In this document: one piece after another, positions 32,601 through 43,636 of the stretch
Layout: the number at the start of each line of letters is the position of its first letter
How positions within the stretch are numbered: position 1 is the stretch's first letter
Source: Vibrio splendidus
Lineage (GTDB): Bacteria > Pseudomonadota > Gammaproteobacteria > Enterobacterales > Vibrionaceae
Length of the DNA: 64,000 bases
Direction: 5' to 3'
NCBI RefSeq assembly: GCF_002873455.1
Contig: NZ_MCUN01000013.1
Location: forward strand, 248,001-312,000
The notes under the pieces: model-generated
The model's database searches: none
What the model was told of the DNA's origin: nothing
What the model saw: the letters and a program-made list of their open reading frames with translations, nothing else
Program-made: the position numbers and the translations under genes

Positions 32601-33189
32601 AAAAGATGGGCAAGAAGCGATGGAAGAACTAGAGAGCAACGAGAGGCTCGTGGACATCGTCATCACGGATTGTCATATGCCGAACATGGATGGTTATCAA
32701 CTGACTGAAAAGATTCGCTCGCTCGATAAGTTTAAGCACCTACCCATTATTGGTTGTACCGCCGAAGACTCAAAGTTAGTGATAGAGAAAGCTGAACACG
32801 TGGGAATGGATCAAGTGATTTATAAGCCCTACTCGTTTGAAGAGCTCGCATACGCACTCGAAACGTTACTGCCTCAGCAAGAAAAAGCAGCAGGTCAATC
32901 CTGGGCGAAAAACTACAGCCCGGAAGAACAACTTCAGATGGCGACCGTCATCTTGGACTCGTTCAGCTTAGACAAAGCGATGCTGTTAGAGGCAAACCCA
33001 AACATCAAAGCAATAGCGCATAGGATAAAGGGATCAGCGAGTTTACTAGGATTAGACTCTCTAAATTATGCTGCAAAGGATTGTGAACAAAATACGGAAA
33101 ACCCTATGTATTGTCACAAGCTAATTGAAGAGTTGGATTTGGCTATTGCCTCAGCTCATGCAGTTATAAACAGGTTAGATTCACTATGA
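29614..33189 (+). CDS. VieS-like hybrid sensor histidine kinase with two periplasmic solute-binding domains
   Basis: An inner-membrane, 1191-residue unorthodox kinase. Order: signal peptide (1-21, MKNFLICFFSLLPLSF); two SBP_bac_3 domains (about 25-260 and 270-495), the first with a C147/C154 pair; one membrane helix (about 500-522); a PAS-like domain (about 540-655) with C580, C592, C613, C615; HisKA with H679 in SHELRTP; HATPase with NNLLNNAIKF, TDTGCGM, GGTGLGI; receiver with D1019 in TDCHMPNMDG; and an HPt domain with H1136 in AHRIKGSAS. This is the BvgS/EvgS/VieS layout. The start at 29614 is chosen for the signal peptide; ATG 29584 would put ten residues in front. The next gene overlaps by four bases (ATGA). 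Confidence 0.9.
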   Translation: MKNFLICFFSLLPLSFQSLASEINLSDEQLNYLRSKKTIVIAKPTYVYKRMWEDLIVNKNHRSESEIVQLLEQKLGIDIVVKDYLSSRALHKAIKNGEADLTFGYAQTKERDEHFAFSSNLYEIPNVYWYRDENTQNNSKKELTWACIRNSMFCQVIKDQGNSKIIFVNNTPELITALSVGNADATVLDLTSIQSYYSVVTPGEWQGNLEYSREIPSFSIQIMMRKEDKQLKSIVDRLLISNAEDIALRYSDYFFHFYDDLINQVLEGEYDRHTIRYTVSENTYPYSYLDPASKKTVGFIHDAVALISRKLGVSFEYIPPDGKDIVDMLRNREVEFLPGFDVEQPNNQEFQFSQPFMTLDWAYTEANKPWDVKRTAILDRTGYFIQKDSLNADLADAVLYQDIDSLINDMSNGKITHAYIPQSIANLYVYNGYGNIFHIIASDESAPLSRKMGVILRKDSTFLQNVINSAVSLTTQNEIDLLTLKHHNITAQYGYSKERIIAYTLMISCIVFALTIFGLVRTRRLSLSLTRAQLSEQRSYDQIQWLTDLLDNLPSLIAIHDQNGQLILANSAFDKQMSACRSLAHGERPSFCWLNDQDEQLSDKLGIWSTIKCNCSSGEQHFRVIRQYLENAPKDDSYIVTVLDDLTKWEKQQRELEVSNKKAQEAIKARDLFLAIVSHELRTPIAAMIGLMELLSTKIENKDDVELLSNAQLSAERLKLLVSDILDISKMEANQLHLESKVSNIYEELCPIFRTFETNARLNNLQFKLDWKMNAIASASLDWLRATQILNNLLNNAIKFTEDGFILVSVKASATQLQLTITDTGCGMSDQQITRAFQPFAQGDHSISRRYGGTGLGITVVQRLVNMMNGELNIESKLGLGTKVTITLPIKGGTIPIIVNTPISCEDREVLSWLKAWKIDSQMNDYGPVIERSTQWQNLYPDLLLSDITSQGKSVAHTPAIEYHFAGTVLIADDDPINRLLFAKQLKRFGLTTIIVKDGQEAMEELESNERLVDIVITDCHMPNMDGYQLTEKIRSLDKFKHLPIIGCTAEDSKLVIEKAEHVGMDQVIYKPYSFEELAYALETLLPQQEKAAGQSWAKNYSPEEQLQMATVILDSFSLDKAMLLEANPNIKAIAHRIKGSASLLGLDSLNYAAKDCEQNTENPMYCHKLIEELDLAIASAHAVINRLDSL

Positions 33190-34337
33190 AAATTCTCATC
33201 GTTGAGGATTCACTCTTACAAGCGACGCAAATTCAGATCCTACTCAAACGCTATAGCGTTGACGAAGTCTACACCGCATACAATGGTGAAGATGCGATAG
33301 AGCTATGTAAACAACATCGTTTTGATATTGCATTCTGTGATCTTCAGCTACCACAAATAGATGGCGTAACACTGTTGGCTTCCCCAGAGGCACAGGCATC
33401 CATACAAACGGTCGTCATTTTGAGCGCTATGGCTGATGCTGCACTGGATTCGACAAAAAGCATGTGCAATCTCATTGGTTACAACGAAGTCGAAGCAATA
33501 CCGAAGCCGGTAGATGAAACACATATACAACGCTTACTGTCGACATACAAACGCACTCAAACCGCTAAATCTATCTTGCCAACCGCAGTAACCTTGAGTG
33601 AGCAGCAAACGATTGAAGCCTTTGAAAAGGAGTGGTTTACCAACGCTTATCAGACGCAACATTCCGTAGAACAATCGACACTGATTGGGGTTGAGGTACT
33701 TGCACGTATTATGCACCCTGAATTGGGATTGCTAACCCCTTTCCATTTTATGGATGCTTTGCGCCAACTTGGCTTAATGGATCGACTTTTCTTTACTGTG
33801 CTTGAACTGGCTCTCAAAGACATTTCATCAATGCGTAAGCCGATCCACTTCGCGATCAACATTGAGCAATCGACGTTAAAACTCGAAATTGCGGATCAAG
33901 TTGCAAGCTTATGTAACAAGTACAAAATCGAGCCATCACTGCTGACTCTAGAGCTCACAGAGCATGAAACGATCTTGCTTGACGCGCACTGTTATAAAAA
34001 TATCGCGAAACTGAACATGTTAGGTGTTGGGCTATCGGTTGACGACTTCGGCACTGGCTACGCCTCTCTGTCACAACTATCAAGCCTGCCATTTACTGAA
34101 TTAAAAGTAGATCGCAGTTTTGTAAACAATATTAGCGAAAACAAAAAGAATCAGATTCTAACAAAAGCTTGCATCAACTTAGCAGAAAACCTAGGGCTTT
34201 CTTGTATCGTCGAAGGTATTGAACAACAACAAGACCTTGAATACTTAAAAACAATTGGCATGACCAAATACCAAGGTTTTATTACGTCCAAGCCAGCAAG
34301 CTTTTCGGAATTCACGTCAGCAAACAACTTAAAATAA
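33186..34337 (+). CDS. VieA-like response regulator with EAL phosphodiesterase domain, no HTH
   Basis: A 383-residue cytosolic protein: receiver (1-120; acidic E7/D8, phosphoacceptor D52 in FCDLQLPQ, K107) and EAL domain (about 150-380). The phosphodiesterase set is complete: E170 (EVL), N225, E256 and E259, D286-D287 with an intact DDFGTGYASL loop 6, K307, D309, E343 and Q363, so active c-di-GMP hydrolysis is likely. V. cholerae VieA has the same start but adds a C-terminal helix-turn-helix domain; this protein ends about 15 residues after the EAL SKP motif, so it should work without binding DNA. Translationally coupled to the kinase. Confidence 0.9.
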   Translation: MKILIVEDSLLQATQIQILLKRYSVDEVYTAYNGEDAIELCKQHRFDIAFCDLQLPQIDGVTLLASPEAQASIQTVVILSAMADAALDSTKSMCNLIGYNEVEAIPKPVDETHIQRLLSTYKRTQTAKSILPTAVTLSEQQTIEAFEKEWFTNAYQTQHSVEQSTLIGVEVLARIMHPELGLLTPFHFMDALRQLGLMDRLFFTVLELALKDISSMRKPIHFAINIEQSTLKLEIADQVASLCNKYKIEPSLLTLELTEHETILLDAHCYKNIAKLNMLGVGLSVDDFGTGYASLSQLSSLPFTELKVDRSFVNNISENKKNQILTKACINLAENLGLSCIVEGIEQQQDLEYLKTIGMTKYQGFITSKPASFSEFTSANNLK

Positions 34338-34339
34338 AC

Positions 34340-35986
34340 ATGAAATTAACTCATTTAAATGCACTCATCGTTGACGACTCTGCGATAGTGCTATCGACCA
34401 TCCGTAACATGTTAGTCCACATCGGGTTTTCAGAGCGACTGATTTCAATCGCCAAGTCACCACGCATCGCTATGGCTATCACAAGCGATACAACGTTTGA
34501 TGTGATTATTTGTGACTACAACTTTGGTAACACCATCAACGGCAAACAGCTCTTTGAAGAGTTGAAACAGTCTAAAAGATTAAAAGATGACGGGATATTT
34601 ATCCTAGTAACGGGCGAGAACTCAGCACTGACCATACGCCCAATACTCGAGCTCAGACCTGACAACTATCTATTAAAACCATTTAACCGTGAAACGTTGA
34701 AACAACGCATCACAAGCTCACTCACCAAAAAGTCAGTGTTGCAAAACATCTATAAAGCCGAACGCGACAACAACTACGAACAGGGGCTTGAATACTGTGA
34801 AGAACTTATCGCGTTTCACCCAGAGTACTTTGCCACCATTCAACAATTTAAAGGCAGTTTCCTCTCTAAACTCAAGCTCTATGAACAAGCCAAACGTGTC
34901 TATGAGAATGCACTTGATGAAGGTAGTTTTGATTGGGCACAGGCAGGATTAGCAAACAGCCTTGCGAATTTAGGTCGACTCGATGAAGCGCAATGTATGA
35001 TCGAGAGTTTAATCGACTCTGCGCCCTCTAGCACTTTGTACCAAGACCAAGCGGCTCAAGTGAATCTGATCAGCAACAAGGTGCCAGACGCCATTGTTCA
35101 TTTTAAGTTAGCCAGTGAGCTCACACCCGGTAACTCTGAGAGAGAGTTAGCCATCGCCAATTTATGCTTATCAGTCAACGATTCAAAGTCAGCACTGGCT
35201 CACTATCAAAACTATATACAAATCAATAGAGATACCTTTCGCGATAATCTCTACATGAAACTCAATCATATTCGCTTTTTACTCTATTGCTCGTCTGATG
35301 AAGTAAACAACCAAGCAACGTTGGATCAGGTTAACTACCTAATATCAAAGATACCAACGGAGGAAAGAACCGAGTTACAAGTGGACCTAGCGCTTATAGC
35401 TGCGCACATTGCAATGGAATCAAAACAGTACCGAAAAGCTGTCACCATTTTGACCACGCTGCACGACAAGAATGACTTCAATGCCTTTCCTGTCATTTAT
35501 CATCACACATGGTTACTCGACAAGATGAGCTGTGAGAATGAATTCAAAGTCGCAGACAACCGTTGTGCCATGTTGATCATCAAAACGGCCAATGAGACGG
35601 TGATATCGAGTCAGATGACCATGTGCGCTGAAATGAAGCGCCGAAACACAGAAAAGATGGAATGGCTAAAGCAGAAAAACATCACGATCAAACAAGCGCC
35701 TTCGGATTACAAGCTGGTACTAGGGGCTTACTTAGATATTCATAAGCGCTGTCCGATGATCAAGAACGTGTGCATGAACATCGTAAAGCTACTCTCTATT
35801 ATCTGGCCTGATTCGATGGGAGCTAAACAGGTTCTGAGTATTATTCAGCAATGTGATGAGGTCATTACACAGCTGTATACCCTAGATGAGCTGACTAAAA
35901 ACAATTACCAAAATTACTATCGCAAAGCCTTGCTGGCCTGCAAACAAGCAGATAATGAAGCAAAAGCGAACTTCTCTTATATGTAG
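34340..35986 (+). CDS. VieB-like response regulator with TPR repeats
   Basis: A 548-residue cytosolic protein: receiver (1-125; D12-D13, phosphoacceptor D59 in VIICDYNFG, K113 in LLKPFN) followed by tetratricopeptide-type helical repeats (about 140-310, for instance EQGLEYCEELIAFHP, YEQAKRVYENALDEG, RLDEAQCMIESLIDSAP) and a helical C-terminal region without a recognised output domain. The gene starts two bases after the VieA-like stop. In V. cholerae VieB inhibits VieS-to-VieA signalling; the same modulatory role is inferred here from order and architecture. It is followed by a terminator that closes the operon. Confidence 0.88.
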   Translation: MKLTHLNALIVDDSAIVLSTIRNMLVHIGFSERLISIAKSPRIAMAITSDTTFDVIICDYNFGNTINGKQLFEELKQSKRLKDDGIFILVTGENSALTIRPILELRPDNYLLKPFNRETLKQRITSSLTKKSVLQNIYKAERDNNYEQGLEYCEELIAFHPEYFATIQQFKGSFLSKLKLYEQAKRVYENALDEGSFDWAQAGLANSLANLGRLDEAQCMIESLIDSAPSSTLYQDQAAQVNLISNKVPDAIVHFKLASELTPGNSERELAIANLCLSVNDSKSALAHYQNYIQINRDTFRDNLYMKLNHIRFLLYCSSDEVNNQATLDQVNYLISKIPTEERTELQVDLALIAAHIAMESKQYRKAVTILTTLHDKNDFNAFPVIYHHTWLLDKMSCENEFKVADNRCAMLIIKTANETVISSQMTMCAEMKRRNTEKMEWLKQKNITIKQAPSDYKLVLGAYLDIHKRCPMIKNVCMNIVKLLSIIWPDSMGAKQVLSIIQQCDEVITQLYTLDELTKNNYQNYYRKALLACKQADNEAKANFSYM

Positions 35987-36029
35987 CTTCTGTTGATGTA
36001 ATATCAGCTTTGGTAACCTCCAGAAACGA

Positions 36030-36060
36030 AAAAGGCTTTGCCATAACAGCAAAGCCTTTT
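36030..36060. terminator. Bidirectional terminator between the VieB-like gene and serS
   Basis: AAAAGGCTTTGC and GCAAAGCCTTTT form a perfect 12-bp stem over a 7-base loop with A and T runs outside. It serves both convergent genes. Confidence 0.88.
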
Positions 36061-36097
36061 GAGTCATCTATTTTAGGGCAATGCCTAAAACGTTAGA

Positions 36098-37420
<1,323 letters not shown>

Positions 37421-37434
37421 TTAGTTATTTGAAT

Positions 37435-37456
37435 ATTCAGTAGATTGCTACTGAAT
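37435..37456 (-). promoter_or_regulatory. Hairpin in the serS leader
   Basis: ATTCAGTAG and CTACTGAAT form a perfect 9-bp inverted repeat around ATTG, about 30 bases before the serS start and 92 bases past the rarA stop. It lacks a U run. It may be an operator or a structured leader. Confidence 0.4.
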
Positions 37457-37547
37457 CACTGCTAAACCCCTAAAACTGGTGCTATTTCGACCAATTTATA
37501 ACGATTTAATTGAATTTTTATGACTAGGTAACGATATCCAAAAAAGA

Positions 37548-38897
37548 CTACTTTTCATAGCGTTTTTGTGGGCTTTTTGCGTCCAAATCCGCCAGATAAT
37601 CTAGCTTCTCGCCAATTTTGGTCTCTAAGCCTCGTTTTGTTGGGAAATAGTATTGCTTCTCTCCCATTTCAGGAGGCAAGTACTTCTCGCCAGCCGCGTA
37701 GGCACCAGGTTCGTCATGAGCATAACGGTATTCTTGCCCGTAGCCCATGTCCTTCATCAAAGTTGTGGGGGCATTTCGTAAATGATGAGGAACTTCATAC
37801 TCAGGCAGATTGTGTGCATCCGTTAAGGCTTGCTTCCAAGCGGTGTAAACGGCGTTACTCTTTGGTGCACACGCAAGATAAACAACCGCCTGTGCAATAG
37901 CACGCTCACCTTCGGCAGGACCAATTCGAGTGAAGCAGTCCCAAGCGGACATTGCGACCTGCATTGCTCTTGGGTCAGCATTACCGATATCTTCAGAAGC
38001 TATCGCCAGCAAGCGTCTTACGATATACAAAGGGTCACAACCCGCAGCAATCATTCTTGCTGACCAATACAACGCCGCATCAGGGTTTGAACCGCGAATC
38101 GATTTGTGAACAGCGGAGATCAAGTCGTACCAAATATCGCCCTTATTATCAAAGCGAGCGACTTTCTCCCCTGCTACCTCAGCCAGCAACTGTAACGTTA
38201 TCGCTTTCTCGTCTTTGTCGTTGTCTTCTGCCATGTCATACAGCAGCTCGAGATAGTTGAGCGACATACGTGCGTCACCGTTGACCAGTTCAGCGAGGCG
38301 ATCTAAGACGTTATCAGCAAAATCAGCCGTTACATCACCCAGACCGCGCTGCTTGTCTTCAATAGCTTGGCGAATAACGAGAGAAATATCATCGGTATGA
38401 AGCGAAGTCAGCTTGTAAACACGCGCACGTGACAACAAAGCGTTGTTCAGTTCAAAGGATGGGTTTTCTGTGGTCGCGCCAATAAAGGTCACGGTGCCAT
38501 CTTCAATGTGTGGCAAAAAGGCATCTTGCTGACTTTTGTTAAAGCGATGGACTTCGTCCACAAACAGGATCGTTCTGCGCCCTGCTTGTTTGTTTTCACG
38601 CGCTTTTTCAATCGCGATACGTATGTCTTTAACACCCGAAGTTACCGCTGATACGCGCTCAACTTCAGCATTCGCATAGTTTGCTGCCACTTCCGCCAGC
38701 GTGGTTTTACCGGTGCCAGGAGGCCCCCATAAAATCATCGAATGAATATGGCCCGCTTCCAATGCTCTACGAAGTGGTTTACCTGGGCCTAATATATGCT
38801 GCTGACCGATGTACTGTTCGACAGTTTCAGGTCTCATACGAGCAGCAAGGGGACGAAAATCTTCGTCCCCTGCAAAATCTAAGCTGTAATTACTCAA
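37548..38897 (-). CDS. rarA: Replication-associated recombination ATPase RarA (MgsA)
   Basis: Clamp-loader-like AAA+ ATPase acting at stalled replication forks. About 449 residues: Walker [10 protein letters not shown], Walker [12 protein letters not shown], sensor 1 [12 protein letters not shown], arginine finger region LLSRARVY, then the tetramerisation and MgsA C-terminal domain with [27 protein letters not shown]. The likely start is a TTG giving MSNYSLDF, as in E. coli MSNLSLDF, with AGAGA six bases upstream; another TTG two codons earlier is possible. Lies in the conserved ftsK-lolA-rarA-serS order. Confidence 0.95.
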   Translation of the reverse strand: MSNYSLDFAGDEDFRPLAARMRPETVEQYIGQQHILGPGKPLRRALEAGHIHSMILWGPPGTGKTTLAEVAANYANAEVERVSAVTSGVKDIRIAIEKARENKQAGRRTILFVDEVHRFNKSQQDAFLPHIEDGTVTFIGATTENPSFELNNALLSRARVYKLTSLHTDDISLVIRQAIEDKQRGLGDVTADFADNVLDRLAELVNGDARMSLNYLELLYDMAEDNDKDEKAITLQLLAEVAGEKVARFDNKGDIWYDLISAVHKSIRGSNPDAALYWSARMIAAGCDPLYIVRRLLAIASEDIGNADPRAMQVAMSAWDCFTRIGPAEGERAIAQAVVYLACAPKSNAVYTAWKQALTDAHNLPEYEVPHHLRNAPTTLMKDMGYGQEYRYAHDEPGAYAAGEKYLPPEMGEKQYYFPTKRGLETKIGEKLDYLADLDAKSPQKRYEK

Positions 38898-38967
38898 TTG
38901 CAATCTCTTGATTCGTTGATGGCATCTGTGCCTATCGACGTACTACCAAATGATCTGCTTCATTAGA

Positions 38968-39564
38968 TCAGTTTCTTTGGTCGTCGATCTCGACACCTTC
39001 CGGTGCCACAAAAGTAAAGCGGTCTGCTGCAGGTTTACCTAAATCAACATTGCTAAAGGTAAACTCACCTTTCTGACCGTCTTGTTCAATCACATTAAAG
39101 CCCTGAACAATGCCCTTTTCAGTAATATTAATCTGGAAATCACCCTGATTAGAATCCACAGCCGTTGGCGTTAGCGTAAATTGGTTACCCGTTTGCGCGA
39201 CGTTGTAGTTATCCCAATCGCTTTCTTGGTTACGAGTCAGCAATACAAAAGGCGTTTGCGATGTGGCTTGTTCTTGCCAGTAAATGCTCACTTGTTCAAT
39301 GAATGGGCTGTAGTACCACAAGCTTTGACCGTCAGATACCAATAGGTTTTCATCAGGGAAAGTAGTTTCCCATCGGAATAAGCTAGGGCGAGCAATCTCT
39401 ACCGTACCCTCGCCTTCCATCACAACATCACCGTCAGGGCTGGTTACGACTTGTTTAAAGTCAGCGCTGAAGCCTGCATTCAGCGACAAGCGGCTACTCA
39501 ACTCTTCTTTCGGAGAAGCCAATACTGAGAAGCTCATAAATAAAAGTGCGAATACTTTTTTCAT
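38968..39564 (-). CDS. lolA: Outer-membrane lipoprotein carrier LolA
   Basis: Periplasmic chaperone that takes lipoproteins from LolCDE and hands them to LolB. 198 residues with a cleavable signal peptide ([17 protein letters not shown], cut after about residue 17) and no lipobox cysteine, then the incomplete beta-barrel with [16 protein letters not shown] and FVLLTRN. Start ATG at 39564 after AGGA; a TTG one codon earlier is less likely. Its partner inner-membrane complex lolCDE lies at the right end of this window. Confidence 0.94.
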   Translation of the reverse strand: MKKVFALLFMSFSVLASPKEELSSRLSLNAGFSADFKQVVTSPDGDVVMEGEGTVEIARPSLFRWETTFPDENLLVSDGQSLWYYSPFIEQVSIYWQEQATSQTPFVLLTRNQESDWDNYNVAQTGNQFTLTPTAVDSNQGDFQINITEKGIVQGFNVIEQDGQKGEFTFSNVDLGKPAADRFTFVAPEGVEIDDQRN

Positions 39565-39583
39565 CAATAATCCTGTTAGAACA

Positions 39584-39616
39584 TAAGTCGGTCGTATTTT
39601 TGATTTGACCGACTTA
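39584..39616 (-). promoter_or_regulatory. Hairpin between ftsK and lolA
   Basis: TAAGTCGGTC and GACCGACTTA form a perfect 10-bp stem around a 13-base loop in the short ftsK-lolA gap. There is no good U tract, so it may be a weak terminator or processing site rather than a strong stop. Confidence 0.45.
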
Positions 39617-39639
39617 GTGGGAGTGAGTTCCTAGTGAAA

Positions 39640-42600
39640 CTAATCTTTTGGTGGCGCTGGCGCTAAGACTTCACGGTTACCGTTATGTCCTGGAGCACTG
39701 ACAATACCTTGAGCCTCTAATTGCTCGACAATTCGAGCGGCACGGTTGTAGCCAATCTTGAATCGACGTTGCACACCAGAAACTGAACCACGGCGTGAAT
39801 GAACCACGTGTTCAACGACTTGATCAAACAGAGGATCAACGTCTTCGTCACCTTCCATCTTCTCACCCGGCAATAGTGTTTCTGGGGTTTGGTCGCCGTT
39901 AGTGATCTCATCTATGTAGTTTGGCTTACCACGTGCTTTCCAGTTGTTCACGACCGCGTGTACATCATCATCAGACGCAAACGCACCGTGTACACGAGTT
40001 GTGTGGCTTGAACCCGGTGGCAAGTACAACATATCACCCATACCAAGTAGTGATTCTGCACCGCCTTGGTCAAGAATGGTTCTTGAATCCGTTTTGGTCG
40101 ATACGGTAAAGGCAACACGTGTCGGGATGTTTGCTTTAATAAGACCCGTAATAACATCAACCGAAGGACGTTGAGTTGCTAATATCAAGTGAACGCCAGC
40201 CGCACGCGCTTTCTGCGCCAAGCGTGCAATCAACTCTTCAACTTTCTTACCGACTACCATAATTAAGTCGGCAAATTCATCAACGACAACCACAATATAC
40301 GGCAGTTTTTCCAACAGTGGCGCTTCAGGATCCATGCTGTCGCCAGGCTTCCACAGAGGGTCATGAATCGGGTGACCCGCTTCCGACGCCATCTTCAATT
40401 TGTCGTTGTAGCCTTTAATATTACGGACACCTAGAGCCGACATCAGTTTGTAACGACGTTCCATTTCACCTACACACCAACGAAGGGCGTTAGACGCATC
40501 TTTCATGTCAGTTACGACTTCAGACAACAAATGTGGAATACCTTCATAGATAGATAATTCCAACATTTTCGGGTCAATCATGATGAAGCGAACGTCTTCT
40601 GGTGATGCCTTGTAAAGCATACTCAAGATCATCACGTTCACGCCGACCGACTTACCAGAACCGGTTGTACCTGCAACCAAAACGTGTGGCATCTTCGATA
40701 AATCAGCAATAACCGCTTCACCAGCGATGTCTTGCCCTAAAACAACGGTCGTTGGTGACTTTGCTTCTTGGAACTGAGGGCTGCCCACCACATCAGAGAA
40801 GAATACGGTTTGACGGCTCATGTTCGGCAATTCTAAACCAACATAAGGTTTACCCGGTATTACCTCGACGACACGTACTGCCAATGCAGAAAGCGAACGA
40901 GCTAAGTCCATAGAAAGGCCAGAAATACGGCTTACTTTGACGCCCGGAGCCAGATCGAGTTCGAATCGAGTGATGACAGGACCAGGGAAAATATCAACCA
41001 CATCAGCTTTGATCTTGTAGTCCGCTAGCTTCGATTCAACAAGACGAGCGATCGCCTCTAGTGCATCGCGGTCAATAAAGGTTTCACGTTTTTCAGGGTG
41101 GAACAACAACTCAAGCGTTGGCAATGGTTCGGCAGGTTTAGGCAAGTTGACATCTTTCTGTACCAAGAATGGGTTTTGTGTCGCCGCCATGTTCGCTTGT
41201 GCTTCAGAGACAAGGTTTTGGAATGCCGCTACATCTTGATCTTGGTGCAGAGGCTCTTCTTCTATTACCTCTTCCCATGGAAGATCAACCGTTGGCTCTT
41301 GAGTTTGTTCGTTTGATTGCTCAAATTCTGAATTATTTTGTTGATTAACTAAAGACTCAGGTTGCTCTGCATTATCTTCTTCAGTCGATACAGACTCGAA
41401 CGTTGTAGACTGTTCATAACTTTGTTCTTCAGCCACATCAAACGGTGATGCTTGTACTGAGAAATCGTCTTCGCTTGGTTCTTCTGGTTCACCCATTGGT
41501 GAAGCGTATAACGATTCAGGTTGAACATCTTCCGTATCAAATTCGCCCTCAACTTCTGAAGTGCGATCAACTTCTGGAATGCGATCGACTGCTAACTCAG
41601 CACTTTCAAAGCCAATATCAGTAGGAATAACGTCTGGTTGGTCGTTCTGCATGTATTGTTGGTACGCAGCCTGAGATTCGTGAGCATCAGTCTGATCTTG
41701 CTCAGCAAGATCATCTTCATACATAGCAGCGTTTTCTAACTGCTCAATAGTCGCGTTCAACTGCTTCGAGCGCTCAATACCTTCTTCTAAAGGCTCTTCT
41801 GGCGCTTGATAAATAGGAGCGACAGAGATAGGTTGCTCTGGTTTAGTTTCAGATTGAACTTGCGGTACTTCATAAGTAGGAGCCTCTGGCTTAGCTGGAG
41901 ACTCTACTGGCATATGGATATTGTAATGACGCTTCTGTGTTGCACTATTGTCCAACGCATTTACGCCAGTGTCTGAAGAGTCGTTGGTCGCAGAGAAGCT
42001 CATCGTAGGGTCGAGCTGATCTTGTTCTGCTTCTTTATACCCTTCTATAGCCTTACCTTCGATAAGATTGTCTTCTAACGCAGGGACATCACGGAAAGTC
42101 GGCTTTTGATGACGTTCTGTTAGAGAATCTCTGTCTGTCGATTCTTTCAATTCAGGCTCAAGTAGCTCTTGATCTTGGCCACGAGCCTTATTAACAGCAG
42201 ATGTAAAAAATTTAATGGCACATTCGCCTAGCCATTCCACAATACTTAACCAAGAAATCCCGGTTAATAGCGTCAAGCCAGCTCCCCATAAGAAAAGAAG
42301 GACCAGCGTACTACCGAGAACATTTAACGTGGGAAGCGCAAGGCTTGTTAATACGTCACCCACGACACCACCTGATGAAAAGTACCAAATATCATCGAAG
42401 TTGATATCGGCTAGACCACAGCTAGTAAGAATAAGGACAGTAAGGCCAAGTAAGCGAGACCCCCACAACATGAAATCGATCTGCTCGTCTTCATTGCGTT
42501 TGCGGAACAACACCCACGCAGCAACTGTCACTAATATAGGAAGCGGGTAAGCCAGTGAACCAAATACGAAGAAAAGCGTATCTGCCAACCATGCACCAAC

Positions 42601-42822
42601 GTAACCACCCGCATTTTGGATATCGCCCCCCCAAGCCGTTTGCGACCACGACGGGTCTGCAGGACTAAAAGTTAATAACGCTACGGCAAGTAGAATAGAG
42701 AAGAGAACACCCAGAATCAGACTGCACTCTTTTAAACGTTGAGAGCCATTCAAACGAGGAGACTGAGGCTCTTCACTCGTTTTAATGATTGTTTCTACTT
42801 TATTACTGCTCTGCTTGAACAT
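39640..42822 (-). CDS. ftsK: DNA translocase FtsK
   Basis: Septal ATPase that pumps chromosome termini apart and activates XerCD at dif. The 1060-residue protein has four or more N-terminal membrane helices (about 30-200), a long acidic Glu/Gln/Pro-rich linker (about 220-560), the RecA-like motor with Walker A in [14 protein letters not shown] (about 715) and Walker B in [14 protein letters not shown], and the C-terminal gamma winged-helix domain ([24 protein letters not shown]) that reads KOPS sequences. Linker length and composition vary by species. ATG start. Confidence 0.96.
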   Translation of the reverse strand: MFKQSSNKVETIIKTSEEPQSPRLNGSQRLKECSLILGVLFSILLAVALLTFSPADPSWSQTAWGGDIQNAGGYVGAWLADTLFFVFGSLAYPLPILVTVAAWVLFRKRNEDEQIDFMLWGSRLLGLTVLILTSCGLADINFDDIWYFSSGGVVGDVLTSLALPTLNVLGSTLVLLFLWGAGLTLLTGISWLSIVEWLGECAIKFFTSAVNKARGQDQELLEPELKESTDRDSLTERHQKPTFRDVPALEDNLIEGKAIEGYKEAEQDQLDPTMSFSATNDSSDTGVNALDNSATQKRHYNIHMPVESPAKPEAPTYEVPQVQSETKPEQPISVAPIYQAPEEPLEEGIERSKQLNATIEQLENAAMYEDDLAEQDQTDAHESQAAYQQYMQNDQPDVIPTDIGFESAELAVDRIPEVDRTSEVEGEFDTEDVQPESLYASPMGEPEEPSEDDFSVQASPFDVAEEQSYEQSTTFESVSTEEDNAEQPESLVNQQNNSEFEQSNEQTQEPTVDLPWEEVIEEEPLHQDQDVAAFQNLVSEAQANMAATQNPFLVQKDVNLPKPAEPLPTLELLFHPEKRETFIDRDALEAIARLVESKLADYKIKADVVDIFPGPVITRFELDLAPGVKVSRISGLSMDLARSLSALAVRVVEVIPGKPYVGLELPNMSRQTVFFSDVVGSPQFQEAKSPTTVVLGQDIAGEAVIADLSKMPHVLVAGTTGSGKSVGVNVMILSMLYKASPEDVRFIMIDPKMLELSIYEGIPHLLSEVVTDMKDASNALRWCVGEMERRYKLMSALGVRNIKGYNDKLKMASEAGHPIHDPLWKPGDSMDPEAPLLEKLPYIVVVVDEFADLIMVVGKKVEELIARLAQKARAAGVHLILATQRPSVDVITGLIKANIPTRVAFTVSTKTDSRTILDQGGAESLLGMGDMLYLPPGSSHTTRVHGAFASDDDVHAVVNNWKARGKPNYIDEITNGDQTPETLLPGEKMEGDEDVDPLFDQVVEHVVHSRRGSVSGVQRRFKIGYNRAARIVEQLEAQGIVSAPGHNGNREVLAPAPPKD

Positions 42823-42940
42823 AAACCAACTTAATAATTAAACGGAATAAAAACATCTCGAGCGACGAAAGCCGCCCGTTTCAATGAAACTACTGTTGAT
42901 TTAACCATATCAAACAGAAAAACCCAATTCCAGAAAGCAA

Positions 42941-42965
42941 GAAAGCGGAACAAATGTCCGCTTTC
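42941..42965 (-). terminator. Terminator of lrp
   Basis: GAAAGCGGA and TCCGCTTTC form a 9-bp stem around a 7-base loop 21 bases after the lrp stop; on the minus strand it is followed by TTGCTTTCT. It separates lrp from ftsK. Confidence 0.7.
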
Positions 42966-42985
42966 TTTCATTTCACCAATTGTGA

Positions 42986-43480
42986 CTAACGAGTTTTAAT
43001 CACAAGTTGATTGGTTTGTTTCACTTCTTCCATTACAACGTAAGTTCGAGTGTCGTTTACGCCCGGTAGACGAAGTAACGTATCACCCAGTAGCTTACGG
43101 TAAGCACCCATATCAGATACACGTGTTTTTAGAAGATAGTCAAAATCACCCGACACTAAATGACACTCTTGGATGTCATCCAGTTTCTGCACAGCAGTGT
43201 TGAATTGTTCGAACACATCTGGAGCACCACGGTTCAACGTAATTTCAACAAACACTAAAAGTGAAGCATCAAGGTACTGTGGGTTCAGCAACGCTGTGTA
43301 CCCAGTAATGTAACCTTGACGTTCTAAACGACGAACACGCTCAAGACATGGAGTTGGAGAAAGTCCTACTCGTTTTGATAGTTCAACGTTTGAGATACGA
43401 CCGTCTTTTTGCAACTCATTAAGAATGTTGCGGTCAATACGATCTAGTTCCTTGGACGGCTTCTTATAATTGTCTGCCAT
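42986..43480 (-). CDS. lrp: Leucine-responsive regulatory protein Lrp
   Basis: Global feast/famine regulator. The 164-residue protein has the AsnC-type winged HTH (about 12-72, with NILNELQKDGRISNVELSKRVGLSPTPCLERVRRLE) and a RAM ligand-binding domain (about 78-155). Close to E. coli Lrp throughout. It is divergent from ald across about 155 bases; Lrp-family proteins commonly control adjacent alanine dehydrogenase genes. Confidence 0.96.
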   Translation of the reverse strand: MADNYKKPSKELDRIDRNILNELQKDGRISNVELSKRVGLSPTPCLERVRRLERQGYITGYTALLNPQYLDASLLVFVEITLNRGAPDVFEQFNTAVQKLDDIQECHLVSGDFDYLLKTRVSDMGAYRKLLGDTLLRLPGVNDTRTYVVMEEVKQTNQLVIKTR

Positions 43481-43636
43481 TTTTTATTCCACCTTATTAC
43501 TTCCTTGCAAAAAAATATACTACAACTTTTTAATATTCGGTATCAAATTCTATCTGAACCTATCTATACTAGATATTAATTCGACAGAATTACCCTACAC
43601 ATAGATAAAACAACCATAATATAATGAGGAGTCAGG

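Noticed and set aside
29440..36097. The VieSAB-like block as a mobile element
   Set aside because: No integrase, transposase, terminal repeats or duplicated target site are visible at either edge; the AT-rich look of the leader alone is not evidence of transfer.
37568..37900. A 110-codon plus-strand frame antisense to rarA
   Set aside because: It lies over conserved rarA codons and has no start signal.
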